Of a stretch of DNA of 17,079 bases, positions 6,769 through 14,900 are shown piece after piece. The notes below the pieces were generated by a model. That model did not search any database and was not told the origin of the DNA. It saw only the letters and a list, made by a program, of their open reading frames with translations. Every line of letters begins with the position of its first letter. The stretch's first letter is position 1. Source of the stretch: CBDUMN01 sp965368335 (lineage in GTDB: Bacteria > Pseudomonadota > Alphaproteobacteria > Rhodospirillales > JAPHRK01); contig CBDUMN010000077.1 in the NCBI GenBank assembly GCA_965368335.1, positions 1-17,079 on the forward strand, given 5' to 3'. The position numbers and the translations under genes were made by a program.

Positions 6769-6836
6769 GTATGAAGACGGGGAATTAAAGGCGACGCGGA
6801 GTTGCCGCCGATATTTAGTTAGAAGAGGTTTTATTC

Positions 6837-9800
6837 ATGTCCGAGCGTCGGATGATTGCAATGGAAGGCAACGAGGCGGTGTCCTCGGTTGCGCACCGGA
6901 CCAACGAAGTCATCGTCATTTATCCCATCACGCCCTCCTCCACCATGGGCGAATATGCCGATGAAAAATCGGCCAATGGCGAGAAGAATATTTGGGGGAC
7001 CATTCCCCAGGTAACGGAAATGCAGTCCGAGGCCGGCGCTGCCGGAGCCTGTCATGGCGCTCTTCAGGCGGGGTCGTTGACCACGACCTTCACCGCCTCG
7101 CAAGGCCTGCTTCTGATGATCCCCAACATGTACAAAATTGCGGGCGAAATGACCCCGTTCTGTATGCATGTTTCGGCTCGTACCGTGGCGACCCATGCGC
7201 TTTCCATTTTCGGTGACCAGTCCGACGTGATGGCCTGCCGTCAAACCGGCTTCTCCATGCTGGCTTCCGGCTCGGTGCAGGAAGCTCAGGACATGGCGAT
7301 GATCGGTCAGGCCGCGACGCTTAAAGGCCGTCTGCCGGTGCTGCATTTCTTCGATGGCTTCCGCACCTCGGCGGAAATTTCGAAAATCATCGAGCTGACC
7401 GACGACGACATCAAGGCGATGATCGACGATGAGGACATCAAGCGTCACCGCGACCACGCCCTGTCTCCCGACGATCCCGTGCTGCGCGGCGCGGCTCAGA
7501 ACCCGGATACCTTCTTCCAGATGCAGGAAGCCCGCAACACGGTCTATCAGGGCTTCCCGGCGCTGATGCAGGAAACCATGGACCGTTTCGCCAAGGTGAC
7601 CGGCCGTCAGTACAAATTATTCGACTACATCGGTCATCCCGAAGCCGAGAAAGTCGTCATTATGATGGGCTCGGGGGCTGAAACCGCCGATGAAACCATC
7701 GCCTACCTGAACAGCCAGGGCGAGAAACTGGGGATTCTTAAAGTCCGCCTGTTCCGTCCCTTCTCGGTCGATGCTTTCGTTTCGGCTATTCCAACCACGG
7801 TCAAGTCCATCGCTGTCATGGATCGCACCAAGGAGCCGGGCGCCATCGGCGAACCGCTTTATCAGGACATCGTGACCGCGCTGACCGAAGCCAAGGCTTC
7901 CGGCAACCGCGCCACGGCGACCGATCCGGTGGTCATTGGCGGGCGTTACGGCTTGTCCTCGAAAGAGTTCACCCCGGTTATGGTCAAGGCGGTGTTCGAC
8001 GAACTGGACAAAGATAATCCGCGCAGCCACTTCACCGTCGGCATCAACGACGACGTGACCGGCCTGTCGCTTGATCTCGATCCGGATTTCGCTCTGCCGA
8101 AACCCGACGTCAAGCGCGCCATCTTCTGGGGCCTTGGCGCGGACGGCACGGTGGGGGCCAACAAGAACTCGATCAAGATCATCGCTGAAAATACGGACTC
8201 TTACGCCCAGGCCTACTTCGTTTACGATTCCAAGAAGTCCGGTGGCTACACCACCTCGCACCTGCGGTTCTCTCCCGAGCCCATTCAGTCGCCTTATCTG
8301 GTGAGTCGTGCGAGCTTTGTCGCCTGTCATAAGTTCGGCTTCCTAGAAAAATACGACATTCTGGAGCATGCCGAAGAAGGAGCGGTCTTCCTGTTGAACG
8401 CGCCTTACGACAAAGACGATGTTTGGAATCGCATCCCCAAATCGGTCCAGCAGACGATTATCGATAGAAAGCTCAAGGTCTTCACCATCGATGCGGCCAC
8501 CGTGGCCAGTGAAGCCGGTATGGGGCGGCGCATCAATACGATTATGCAGACCTGCTTCTTTGCAATTTCGGGCGTCTTGCCGCGTGACGAGGCTATCGCC
8601 CAGATTAAGAAGTCCATCGAAAAGACCTACATGCGTAAGGGCCCCGAAGTGGTGAAGAAAAACTTCGAGGCGGTGGATATGACGTTGGCCAATCTGTTTG
8701 AGATCGACGTGCCCGCCACGGCGACGGCCGACTTCGATGTCCCGCCGGCGGTGCCCGAAAGCGCGCCCGACTTCGTCAAACAGGTTACCGGCATGATGCT
8801 GGCCAATAAGGGCGACCTGTTGCCGGTCAGCGCCTTCCCGGTGGACGGCACCTGGCCGACCGGCACGTCTCAGTTTGAGAAACGCAATCTGGCTCAGGAA
8901 ATTCCGGTTTGGGAAGAAAGCCTCTGCATACAGTGCAACAAGTGCGCGATGGTTTGTCCCCACGCCGCCATCCGGGTCAAGACCTTCGAAGGCGATGCGC
9001 TTGACGATGCTCCGGCCACTTTCAAGTCCATGGATTACAAGGGCAAGGAATTTGGTGAGGCCAAGTATTCGGTTCAGGTTGCGCCCGAAGACTGCACCGG
9101 CTGTCAGCTCTGCGTCCGGGTCTGCCCGGGTAAAGACAAGAACGACCCCAACCGTCTGTCTTTGGAAATGGTGCCCCATGAGGCGCTGATCGAGCAGGAG
9201 CGTGAAAACTTCGAGTTCTTCCTCTCCCTGCCCGATCCTGATCGTTCCAAGCTCAAGACCAACGTCAAAATGAGCCAGTTCGCCAAGCCGCTGATCGAGT
9301 TCTCCGGCGCTTGTGTGGGCTGTGGCGAGACGCCTTACCTGAAGCTGATGACCCAGCTTTACGGCGATCGGGCGATGATCGCCAACGCTACGGGCTGTTC
9401 GTCGATCTTCGGCGGCAACCTGCCGACGACGCCTTACACCACCGACGGCTGTGGCCGCGGTCCGGCCTGGGCCAACTCGCTGTTTGAAGACAACGCCGAG
9501 TTCGGCATGGGCTTCCGGCTCGCCGTCGATAAACACCGCGATCTGGCGACTGTCTTGGTCAAGGCGCTGGCCAATGAGATCGGCGGTGACCTGGCTGGGG
9601 AAATCATTGATCATGCCCGCGACCGTGATGAAGACGGTGTGATCGCCCAGCGGTTGCGCGTTGCGGCGCTGAAGGAAAAAGTCGCTGCCATCGGTACGCC
9701 CGAAGCGGCAAGACTGCTGAATGTTGCCGACTACCTGATCCATAAGAGCGTCTGGATCGCCGGTGGCGACGGTTGGGCCTACGATATCGGCTATGGCGGT

Positions 9801-10430
9801 CTCGACCACGTTCTGGCTTCCGGTGAAAACGTCAATATCCTGGTCATGGATACCGAGGTTTATTCCAATACCGGCGGTCAGCAGTCGAAAGCGACGACCA
9901 TCGGGGCGGCGGCCAAGTTCGCCGTGGCGGGCAAGGTGCTGCCGAAGAAAGACCTGGGTCTGATGGCCATGGCTTACGGCACGGCCTATGTGGCGCAGGT
10001 GGCCTTCGGCGCGCGCGATGCTCAGACGGTCAAGGCCTTCGAAGAGGCCGAGTCCTACGATGGCCCGTCGCTGATTATCGGCTATTCCAACTGTATTGCC
10101 CACGGCTACGACATGGCCGATGCGCTCGATCAGCACAAACGGGCGGTGGAGACCGGCTACTGGCCGCTCTACCGGTTCGATCCGCGCAAGCTGGGCACCG
10201 GCGTTCCGGCGCTGACCCTGGATAGCAAGGCGCCTACCGGATCGCTGGCTGAATACATGAGTCACGAAACCCGGTTCAGAACCGTCGAGCAGCAGAACCC
10301 CGAGCTTTATGCCCAACTGTTGGTCAAGGCCGAAAAGGACATCAAGAAGCGTTACGCGATGTACGAAAAATTGGCCGAGTTCAAGATCGACTATTCGGAA
10401 GGCGAGGAGTCGAGCCAAGCCGCTGAGTAA
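6837..10430 (+). CDS. nifJ: Pyruvate:ferredoxin (flavodoxin) oxidoreductase
   Basis: A 1197-aa single-chain PFOR of full length. It catalyses reversible CoA-dependent pyruvate oxidation to acetyl-CoA and CO2 with ferredoxin or flavodoxin. The N-terminal domain carries YPITPSSTMGEYAD (T32) and SARTVATHA (R115), the positions that contact pyruvate in characterised enzymes. Two ferredoxin-type [4Fe-4S] motifs are intact: C697, C700, C703, C707 and C753, C756, C759, C763. The TPP domain holds the proximal cluster ligands C826, C829, C854 and C1086, and the GDG motif at 977-979 followed by MDTEVYSNTGGQ. All cofactor residues are present, so the enzyme should be active, and oxygen-sensitive. The ATG at 6837 has AGAGG eight bases upstream. 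Its leader contains a terminator. Confidence 0.97.
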   Translation: MSERRMIAMEGNEAVSSVAHRTNEVIVIYPITPSSTMGEYADEKSANGEKNIWGTIPQVTEMQSEAGAAGACHGALQAGSLTTTFTASQGLLLMIPNMYKIAGEMTPFCMHVSARTVATHALSIFGDQSDVMACRQTGFSMLASGSVQEAQDMAMIGQAATLKGRLPVLHFFDGFRTSAEISKIIELTDDDIKAMIDDEDIKRHRDHALSPDDPVLRGAAQNPDTFFQMQEARNTVYQGFPALMQETMDRFAKVTGRQYKLFDYIGHPEAEKVVIMMGSGAETADETIAYLNSQGEKLGILKVRLFRPFSVDAFVSAIPTTVKSIAVMDRTKEPGAIGEPLYQDIVTALTEAKASGNRATATDPVVIGGRYGLSSKEFTPVMVKAVFDELDKDNPRSHFTVGINDDVTGLSLDLDPDFALPKPDVKRAIFWGLGADGTVGANKNSIKIIAENTDSYAQAYFVYDSKKSGGYTTSHLRFSPEPIQSPYLVSRASFVACHKFGFLEKYDILEHAEEGAVFLLNAPYDKDDVWNRIPKSVQQTIIDRKLKVFTIDAATVASEAGMGRRINTIMQTCFFAISGVLPRDEAIAQIKKSIEKTYMRKGPEVVKKNFEAVDMTLANLFEIDVPATATADFDVPPAVPESAPDFVKQVTGMMLANKGDLLPVSAFPVDGTWPTGTSQFEKRNLAQEIPVWEESLCIQCNKCAMVCPHAAIRVKTFEGDALDDAPATFKSMDYKGKEFGEAKYSVQVAPEDCTGCQLCVRVCPGKDKNDPNRLSLEMVPHEALIEQERENFEFFLSLPDPDRSKLKTNVKMSQFAKPLIEFSGACVGCGETPYLKLMTQLYGDRAMIANATGCSSIFGGNLPTTPYTTDGCGRGPAWANSLFEDNAEFGMGFRLAVDKHRDLATVLVKALANEIGGDLAGEIIDHARDRDEDGVIAQRLRVAALKEKVAAIGTPEAARLLNVADYLIHKSVWIAGGDGWAYDIGYGGLDHVLASGENVNILVMDTEVYSNTGGQQSKATTIGAAAKFAVAGKVLPKKDLGLMAMAYGTAYVAQVAFGARDAQTVKAFEEAESYDGPSLIIGYSNCIAHGYDMADALDQHKRAVETGYWPLYRFDPRKLGTGVPALTLDSKAPTGSLAEYMSHETRFRTVEQQNPELYAQLLVKAEKDIKKRYAMYEKLAEFKIDYSEGEESSQAAE

Positions 10431-10455
10431 AACGGGACGATCCTTTACAAAATTT

Positions 10456-10490
10456 AAGCCAGGCAGTCGGGTTAACCGATTGCCTGGCTT
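10456..10490 (+). terminator. Strong stem-loop terminator after nifJ
   Basis: AAGCCAGGCAGTCGG (10456-10470) pairs with CCGATTGCCTGGCTT (10476-10490) around GTTAA, a 15-bp stem with one G-U pair. The downstream U-tract is short (GGTTTG), so it may act partly as an mRNA-stabilising 3' end. On the minus strand the stem is followed by AAATTTTG. Confidence 0.7.
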
Positions 10491-10556
10491 GGTTTGTAGG
10501 AGTAAGTTGCGCCGCAAAATATTGTTGGTGTGACAAACTAATTTAGGAATTTATCG

Positions 10557-11888
10557 ATGCGGAAGATTGAATCTGTTGCGGTTCTTGGAACGGGAACCAT
10601 GGGCCTGGGTATTGCTGCGCTTTGCGCCAATAAAGGCATCAAGGTGCTGTTTCTCGACATGCCTTCCGACGGCGACAATAAAAACGCCATTGCCGAAGCC
10701 GCGGTCGAACGGATGAAGACCATCCGTCCTCCGGCGCTCGACGATCTCGACAACGTCAAGCACATCGAAACCGGTAACTTCGAAGACGATCTTCACAAGG
10801 TTGCCGACTACGACTGGATTTGCGAAGCCATTGTCGAAGATTTGCAGATCAAGCGGGATTTCTTCGCCAAAGTGGAGCCGCTGCGCAAAGACGGTTCGAT
10901 CATCGCCACCAACACCTCGGGCATTCCGTTGAAAGACATCAGCAAAGGCATGCCGGAACGCTTCAGGAAAGACGTAGCCGTTACCCACTTCTTCAACCCT
11001 GTCACCATCATGAAGCTGATGGAGCTGGTGCCGGGCGAAGACACCGACCCCGAAGTGATCGAGGCCCTGGCCGAGTTTTGTGGCAACTATCTCAACAAAG
11101 GTGTGGTTCACGCCAAGGACACGGTTAACTTCATCGGCAACCGCATCGGCTGTTTCTGGATGCTTTCCGGTCTTCACAAGGCCGAAGCGGCGCGCAAGGG
11201 CGGCCTTTCCATGGAAACCATCGACGCTCTGATGAGCGCGCCGGTCGGTCTGCCCAATACGGGCTTTTACGGTCTGATCGACCTGATCGGCCTGGATATT
11301 ATGGATTTCGTCGGCAAGAACCTGGAAGTCAACCTGCCGGCCAATGATGTCGGTAGAGGTTTCACTAAGTTCCCGGCGGCCGAACAGGCCATGCTGGAGC
11401 GCGGTCAGTTGGGCCGTAAGACTGGTGGCGGCTTCTATAAAATGACCAAAAATGAGGATGGCAGCAAATCCAAGGAGACCTTCGACTTGGATGCGGGCGA
11501 GTGGCGTCCGGCCGCCGAAGCGTCGCTGGATGAAACCCACAGCAACCTCGAAACCCTGGTGTTCGCCGAAACGCCCGAGGGTCGGTTCGCCTGGGATTTG
11601 ATGGTCGGCACGCTCTGCTACGCCGCCGATCTGGTGCCGGAAATTTCCGATGATATCGTCAACATCGATAATGCCATGCGTTGGGGCTTCGGCTGGAAAA
11701 AAGGCCCCTTCCAGATGCTTGACGCCATCGGGCCTAAAAATGTGATTGAAAAGATCAAGGGGGAGGGCAATCCTCTTCCCGAGATGCTGTCGGTTCTCGA
11801 TAAAGCGGGAGCGGATAGTTTCTATCCCGGCAACGGGACTTTCCTCGGGCTTGATGGGACTTACCAGTCCTTGCCGGGAGAAGAATAG
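10557..11888 (+). CDS. 3-hydroxyacyl-CoA dehydrogenase, short form
   Basis: 443 aa. The N-terminal Rossmann domain begins VAVLGTGTMGLGIAALCANKG (GxGxxG, about residues 7-27) and contains the catalytic His-Glu pair H144 (THFFNP) and E156 (LMELVPG). The 3HCDH C-terminal domain follows (DTVNFIGNRIGCF, TGFYGLIDLIGLDIMD, GRKTGGGFY). A second C-terminal repeat ends at about 430 (NAMRWGFGWKKGPFQMLDAIG). It oxidises 3-hydroxyacyl-CoA with NAD in beta-oxidation or the reverse. Close alphaproteobacterial relatives of about 780 aa continue into an enoyl-CoA hydratase domain, whereas this one stops just before it (residues FLGLDGTYQSLPGEE). TAGGAA eight bases before the ATG is a good ribosome-binding site. 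It lies between nifJ and korAB on the same strand. Confidence 0.92.
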   Translation: MRKIESVAVLGTGTMGLGIAALCANKGIKVLFLDMPSDGDNKNAIAEAAVERMKTIRPPALDDLDNVKHIETGNFEDDLHKVADYDWICEAIVEDLQIKRDFFAKVEPLRKDGSIIATNTSGIPLKDISKGMPERFRKDVAVTHFFNPVTIMKLMELVPGEDTDPEVIEALAEFCGNYLNKGVVHAKDTVNFIGNRIGCFWMLSGLHKAEAARKGGLSMETIDALMSAPVGLPNTGFYGLIDLIGLDIMDFVGKNLEVNLPANDVGRGFTKFPAAEQAMLERGQLGRKTGGGFYKMTKNEDGSKSKETFDLDAGEWRPAAEASLDETHSNLETLVFAETPEGRFAWDLMVGTLCYAADLVPEISDDIVNIDNAMRWGFGWKKGPFQMLDAIGPKNVIEKIKGEGNPLPEMLSVLDKAGADSFYPGNGTFLGLDGTYQSLPGEE

Positions 11889-11957
11889 GCCTGTTTGTTT
11901 CAGGTCAAGGCGCAAGCCGGAAGAGACCGTAATTCTTTTGGCTTGGGCAGAAAAAAG

Positions 11958-11989
11958 TGGTAAACAGGTATTAAAATACCTATTTACCA
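11958..11989. promoter_or_regulatory. 32-bp near-perfect palindrome (candidate operator)
   Basis: TGGTAAACAGGTATT (11958-11972) is inverted at 11975-11989 with a single C/A mismatch and a 2-bp centre. Such long, AT-rich dyads are typical of operators for dimeric or paired-dimer repressors, or could form an RNA hairpin. It overlaps the palindrome at 11978-12000. Confidence 0.65.
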
Positions 11990-12000
11990 TGGAAATAGGT
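11978..12000. promoter_or_regulatory. Overlapping palindrome ACCTATTT-N7-AAATAGGT
   Basis: ACCTATTT (11978-11985) is inverted as AAATAGGT (11993-12000) around a 7-nt centre that contains most of CCATGG. Its left arm is the right arm of the 32-bp palindrome, so as RNA the two hairpins exclude each other; as DNA they could be overlapping protein sites. Confidence 0.55.
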
Positions 12001-12098
12001 TAAAAAAAGGCAAATTGCCTGTTGAGAAAATGGCTCGGATAGGCCACTTTCCCGTGAAACGCCGGGTTGCGGAACCCCCCGTTTTAAAAGGCGAGAAG

Positions 12099-12125
12099 GG
12101 CGAGTTGTTCGCCAATGTGTTTTTT
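12099..12125 (+). terminator. Weak terminator-like hairpin ahead of korA
   Basis: GGCGA (12099-12103) pairs with TCGCC (12109-12113) around GTTGT, and TTTTTT follows after a 6-nt gap (12120-12125). The stem is only 5 bp and the gap is long, so termination would be inefficient at best. Confidence 0.3.
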
Positions 12126-12205
12126 AGTGTATGGAACGTTTGGACGTGGGGTCCGGCATTTCATGCAAATGGACGGTTTTAAACGACCAAAACGAAAGGT
12201 TGGGA

Positions 12206-13921
12206 ATGTCGGCTGAGAGTATTTCCATTGCGTTTACCGGCGCGGGTGGCGCTGGCGTGATGACGGCCGGTCAAATGCTGCTGGATACGGCAGCTAAGGC
12301 TGGATACTACGGATTGATGACCCGGTCCTCCGGACCGCAGATCAGAGGGGGCGAAGCGGCCGCATTTTTGCGTATCGCAACGGACCCTGTGCAATGCCCC
12401 GATGACCGTATGGACATGCATCTGGCGTTTGACTGGATGAACGTGGAGCGTTTCGCGGCTGAATTGCCGCTGGACGGCGACTCCCTGGTCATCTGCGACG
12501 AGGCGGCGGGCGCCGTGCCCCAGGTTATCGCCGACACGGGCGCCACGATTGTCGCCGTGCCTTTGAAGGATACGGCCAAGTCGGTTGAAGGCGGACGCCT
12601 CAACATGGTCGGCCTGGGTATCGTTGGCGGTTTGCTCAACCTTTCCGAAGCCGCGGTGGTCGCCGTGGTCGAAAAAGCGCTCAAGCGCAAAGGTCAGGAA
12701 GCCGTCGATTCCTCTATCGCCGGTTATAAAGCCGGGGTCGAGTTGGCCAAGACCGTCGAAAACAACCTTTCGCTCGCCGATGCCAAGGCTCAGGACGCCG
12801 AACGCTGGGCGATGAGCGGCAACGAAGCGGCCGGGTTCGGCGCTTTGCGCGGCGGCGTTCGGTTCTGCGCGGCTTATCCGATTACACCGGCGACCGAAGT
12901 CCTCGAATATCTCGCTCCCAACCTGGATAAGGTGGGCGGCACCCTGGTTCAGGCCGAAGATGAATTGGCCTCGATCGTTCAGATCATTGGCGGTTCCTTC
13001 GGCGGAACGCCTTCGATTACCGCGACTTCGGGTCCCGGTCTGGCGCTGATGATGGAAGCCATCGGCCTCGCCGTTTCATCGGAAACGCCGGTCACGGTGG
13101 TCAACGTTCAGCGCGGCGGCCCCTCGACGGGTATCCCGACCAAGTCCGAACAGAGCGATCTCAACATCGCCCTGCACGGTCTGCACGGCGATGCGCCGCA
13201 TATCGTCACGGCGGCCAACTCGATTTCCGACTGCCTGTTCACCACACAATGGAGCGTCTTCCTGGCCGAGCGCCTTCAGACCGCCTCCATCGTTCTGACC
13301 GACCAATCCTTGGGTCAGTCGCGGATTGTCGATAACAAGCCGGCCGATCTGGCTTTCATCGCCAAGCGCGAAACGGTTGAAGCCGGTGTCGAAAATTATC
13401 ACCGCTACGCCATTACGGCTTCGGGTGTTTCGCCCATGGCCATTCCCGGCACGCCGGGCGGTCAGTATGTGGCCGACGGTCTGGAAACCTCGACCAATGG
13501 TCGTCCGTCGAGCTCGGCGGAAGATCATGCCGTTCAGTTGGACAAGCGCGAGCGTAAGCTGGCCGACTTCGACTATGGCAACCATTGGGCCGATGTGGAA
13601 GGCGATGCCGATGTGGCGATCGTGACCTGGGGCTCGAGCACCGCGCCGGTGCGCGAAGCGATCAGCCGGGTCGAGGCCGATGGCAAGAAGATCAAGCTGA
13701 TCTCCCTGCGCCTGCTGATGCCGGCACAGACCGAGAAATTTGACGAAGCCCTGAAGGGCGTCGAAAAAGTTCTGATCATCGAGCAGAGCCACAGCAAACA
13801 GTTCTACCGCTATCTGCGGGCTTACTACGATCTGCCCAAGGATGTGAAACTGTTCAACCGTCCGGGTCCGTTGGCGATCCGTCCGGGCGAAATCGTCGAG
13901 CAAATCGAGTCTTGGAGTTAA
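12206..13921 (+). CDS. korA: 2-oxoglutarate:ferredoxin oxidoreductase, alpha (gamma-alpha fused) subunit
   Basis: 571 aa. The N-terminal gamma domain (about 1-190) has FTGAGGAGVMTAGQMLL and RSSGPQIRGGEAAAFLRI. The alpha domain follows with FCAAYPITPATEVLEYL, TATSGPGLALMMEAIGLA and QRGGPSTGIPTKSEQSDL, the arrangement of KorA-type subunits. With KorB it converts 2-oxoglutarate and CoA to succinyl-CoA and CO2, reducing ferredoxin, or the reverse. I start at ATG 12206 (AAAGG eight bases upstream), where homologues begin; ATG 12131 would add 25 unrelated residues. The stop is 4 bp before korB, whose ribosome-binding site lies in the end of this gene. Related 2-oxoacid oxidoreductases share this layout, so the substrate is inferred. 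Confidence 0.93.
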   Translation: MSAESISIAFTGAGGAGVMTAGQMLLDTAAKAGYYGLMTRSSGPQIRGGEAAAFLRIATDPVQCPDDRMDMHLAFDWMNVERFAAELPLDGDSLVICDEAAGAVPQVIADTGATIVAVPLKDTAKSVEGGRLNMVGLGIVGGLLNLSEAAVVAVVEKALKRKGQEAVDSSIAGYKAGVELAKTVENNLSLADAKAQDAERWAMSGNEAAGFGALRGGVRFCAAYPITPATEVLEYLAPNLDKVGGTLVQAEDELASIVQIIGGSFGGTPSITATSGPGLALMMEAIGLAVSSETPVTVVNVQRGGPSTGIPTKSEQSDLNIALHGLHGDAPHIVTAANSISDCLFTTQWSVFLAERLQTASIVLTDQSLGQSRIVDNKPADLAFIAKRETVEAGVENYHRYAITASGVSPMAIPGTPGGQYVADGLETSTNGRPSSSAEDHAVQLDKRERKLADFDYGNHWADVEGDADVAIVTWGSSTAPVREAISRVEADGKKIKLISLRLLMPAQTEKFDEALKGVEKVLIIEQSHSKQFYRYLRAYYDLPKDVKLFNRPGPLAIRPGEIVEQIESWS

Positions 13922-13925
13922 CGTC

Positions 13926-14762
13926 ATGACCACGGAAGCAGCAACGCCCAAACGCACCGCCAAGGAATACAAGTCCGACTACAAGCCGGTCTGGTGTCCC
14001 GGTTGTGGCGATTTCTCGGTTCTTTCGGCGGTGACGAAAGCCTTGGCCGAAATGAACCTGCCGCGTGAAGACTGCGCGGTGATCTCCGGTATCGGATGTT
14101 CGTCGCGTATCCCGGCTTACACCAGCGTTTACGGGTTCCACGGTATTCACGGCCGGGCCCTCGCCCTGGCCACCGGCCTCAAGGTTTCGCGTCCCGACCT
14201 GACGGTTATCGCAACCGGCGGTGACGGCGATGGGTTCTCCATCGGCGGCAACCACTTCATCCATGCCTGCCGTCGTAATGTGGACATGACCTACGTGGTG
14301 ATGGACAACGAAGTCTACGGCATGACCAAGGGCCAGGCTTCGCCGACCACCGCGCCCGATTGGGACAAGAGCAAGCTCACGCCGCAGGGAACCGGGGTCA
14401 ACCCGTTTAACCCGATGGCCGTGGCTTTGGCCTCCGGCGCTAACTTTATCGCCCGCGGCTTCTCGGGCGACCCCAATGGCGCGGCCAAGCTGATCGTCGA
14501 GGGGATCAAGCATCCCGGTTTCTCGCTGATTCAGATTTTGAGCCCCTGCGTGACCTTCCGTCCTGAGCAGCGTGAGTGGAAAGGCGTGGTTCGTCCGGCC
14601 CCGGTCGAGGCCACCGACGATTCGGCCCGCGCGGCGCGTCGCCTGATGACCGATGACGGCTTCAACACCGGTGTTCTTTACTACGGTCACCGCAAGGTCT
14701 ATGAGCCGAAGTTGGAAGAAAAAGCCGCTCTCGCGGATATCGAACAGGGCTTTGCAATTTAA
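13926..14762 (+). CDS. korB: 2-oxoglutarate:ferredoxin oxidoreductase, beta subunit
   Basis: 278 aa TPP-binding subunit. Four cysteines suited to a single [4Fe-4S] cluster are present: C24 and C27 (WCPGCGDF), C58 (GIGCSSR) and C208 (LSPCVTF). The TPP motif is GDGDGFSIGGNH (GDG at 99-101) followed by VVMDNEVYGMTKGQASPT, typical of KorB. No separate delta (ferredoxin-like) subunit is encoded, so external ferredoxin must accept electrons; no ferredoxin gene lies in the window. It forms an operon with korA (4-bp gap, GGAG 8 bases upstream) and is followed by a strong terminator. Confidence 0.95.
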   Translation: MTTEAATPKRTAKEYKSDYKPVWCPGCGDFSVLSAVTKALAEMNLPREDCAVISGIGCSSRIPAYTSVYGFHGIHGRALALATGLKVSRPDLTVIATGGDGDGFSIGGNHFIHACRRNVDMTYVVMDNEVYGMTKGQASPTTAPDWDKSKLTPQGTGVNPFNPMAVALASGANFIARGFSGDPNGAAKLIVEGIKHPGFSLIQILSPCVTFRPEQREWKGVVRPAPVEATDDSARAARRLMTDDGFNTGVLYYGHRKVYEPKLEEKAALADIEQGFAI

Positions 14763-14788
14763 CTCGTGAAAAATCCTGTGTTATGTTT

Positions 14789-14828
14789 TGCTCCGGTTGC
14801 CGGGAACGGCGGCCGGAGCATTTCTGTT
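14789..14828 (+). terminator. Terminator after korB
   Basis: TGCTCCGG (14789-14796) pairs with CCGGAGCA (14813-14820). An inner TTGCCG/CGGCGG stem with a GGAA tetraloop extends it, giving about 14 bp including two G-U pairs, then TTTCTGTTT. It cleanly separates korAB from the Crp/Fnr gene. Confidence 0.8.
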
Positions 14829-14900
14829 TGGTGCCGCCTTTTTTTGGGGGGAAGGCAAAGTGATGATACCGAATAACGCTTTTGAGAGGGGCTGGCTCGC

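Larger units (their letters stand above)
6456..6836. promoter_or_regulatory. Divergent AT-rich control region between acyl-CoA synthetase and nifJ
   Basis: 381 bp without a convincing gene. About 6550-6710 is markedly AT-rich (runs such as TTGTTTTTTTACC and TTACGTTTTTTCC) compared with the surrounding genes. From left to right it holds the synthetase start side, the AT-rich block, a promoter-like element for nifJ, a terminator hairpin (6737-6768), a further stem-loop (GGCGAC/GTTGCC at 6790-6806) and the nifJ ribosome-binding site AGAGG (6824-6828). I did not find a clear FNR or CRP palindrome. Confidence 0.6.
11889..12205. promoter_or_regulatory. korA upstream region with multiple inverted repeats
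   Basis: 317 bp with no supported gene. It contains a 32-bp near-perfect palindrome, an overlapping palindrome, a 13-bp palindrome AGGCAAATTGCCT (12008-12020), a GGGTT/AACCC stem-loop (12064-12077), and a hairpin with T6 (12099-12125). An in-frame ATG at 12131 lies upstream of the chosen korA start, but the intervening residues do not resemble the family. No convincing -35/-10 pair was found, although TAAAAT (11972-11977) lies within the first palindrome. Confidence 0.6.

Noticed and set aside
6705..6836. Known riboswitch in the nifJ leader
   Set aside because: I compared the leader by eye with common classes (TPP, SAM, fluoride, glycine, cobalamin) and saw none of their conserved cores; a covariance-model search would be decisive.
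8343..10517. 724-codon open frame on the minus strand opposite nifJ
   Set aside because: It is an antisense shadow of a high-GC gene: the + strand encodes a complete PFOR with every cofactor motif, and the antisense translation shows no domain.
10551..11990. 479-codon minus-strand frame opposite the hydroxyacyl-CoA dehydrogenase
   Set aside because: Antisense shadow of a gene with clear family motifs; composition is low in recognisable structure and rich in His/Arg/Gly/Val typical of such shadows.
12131..12205. 25-residue N-terminal extension of korA from ATG 12131
   Set aside because: KorA homologues begin at about the ATG at 12206, which has its own AAAGG ribosome-binding site.
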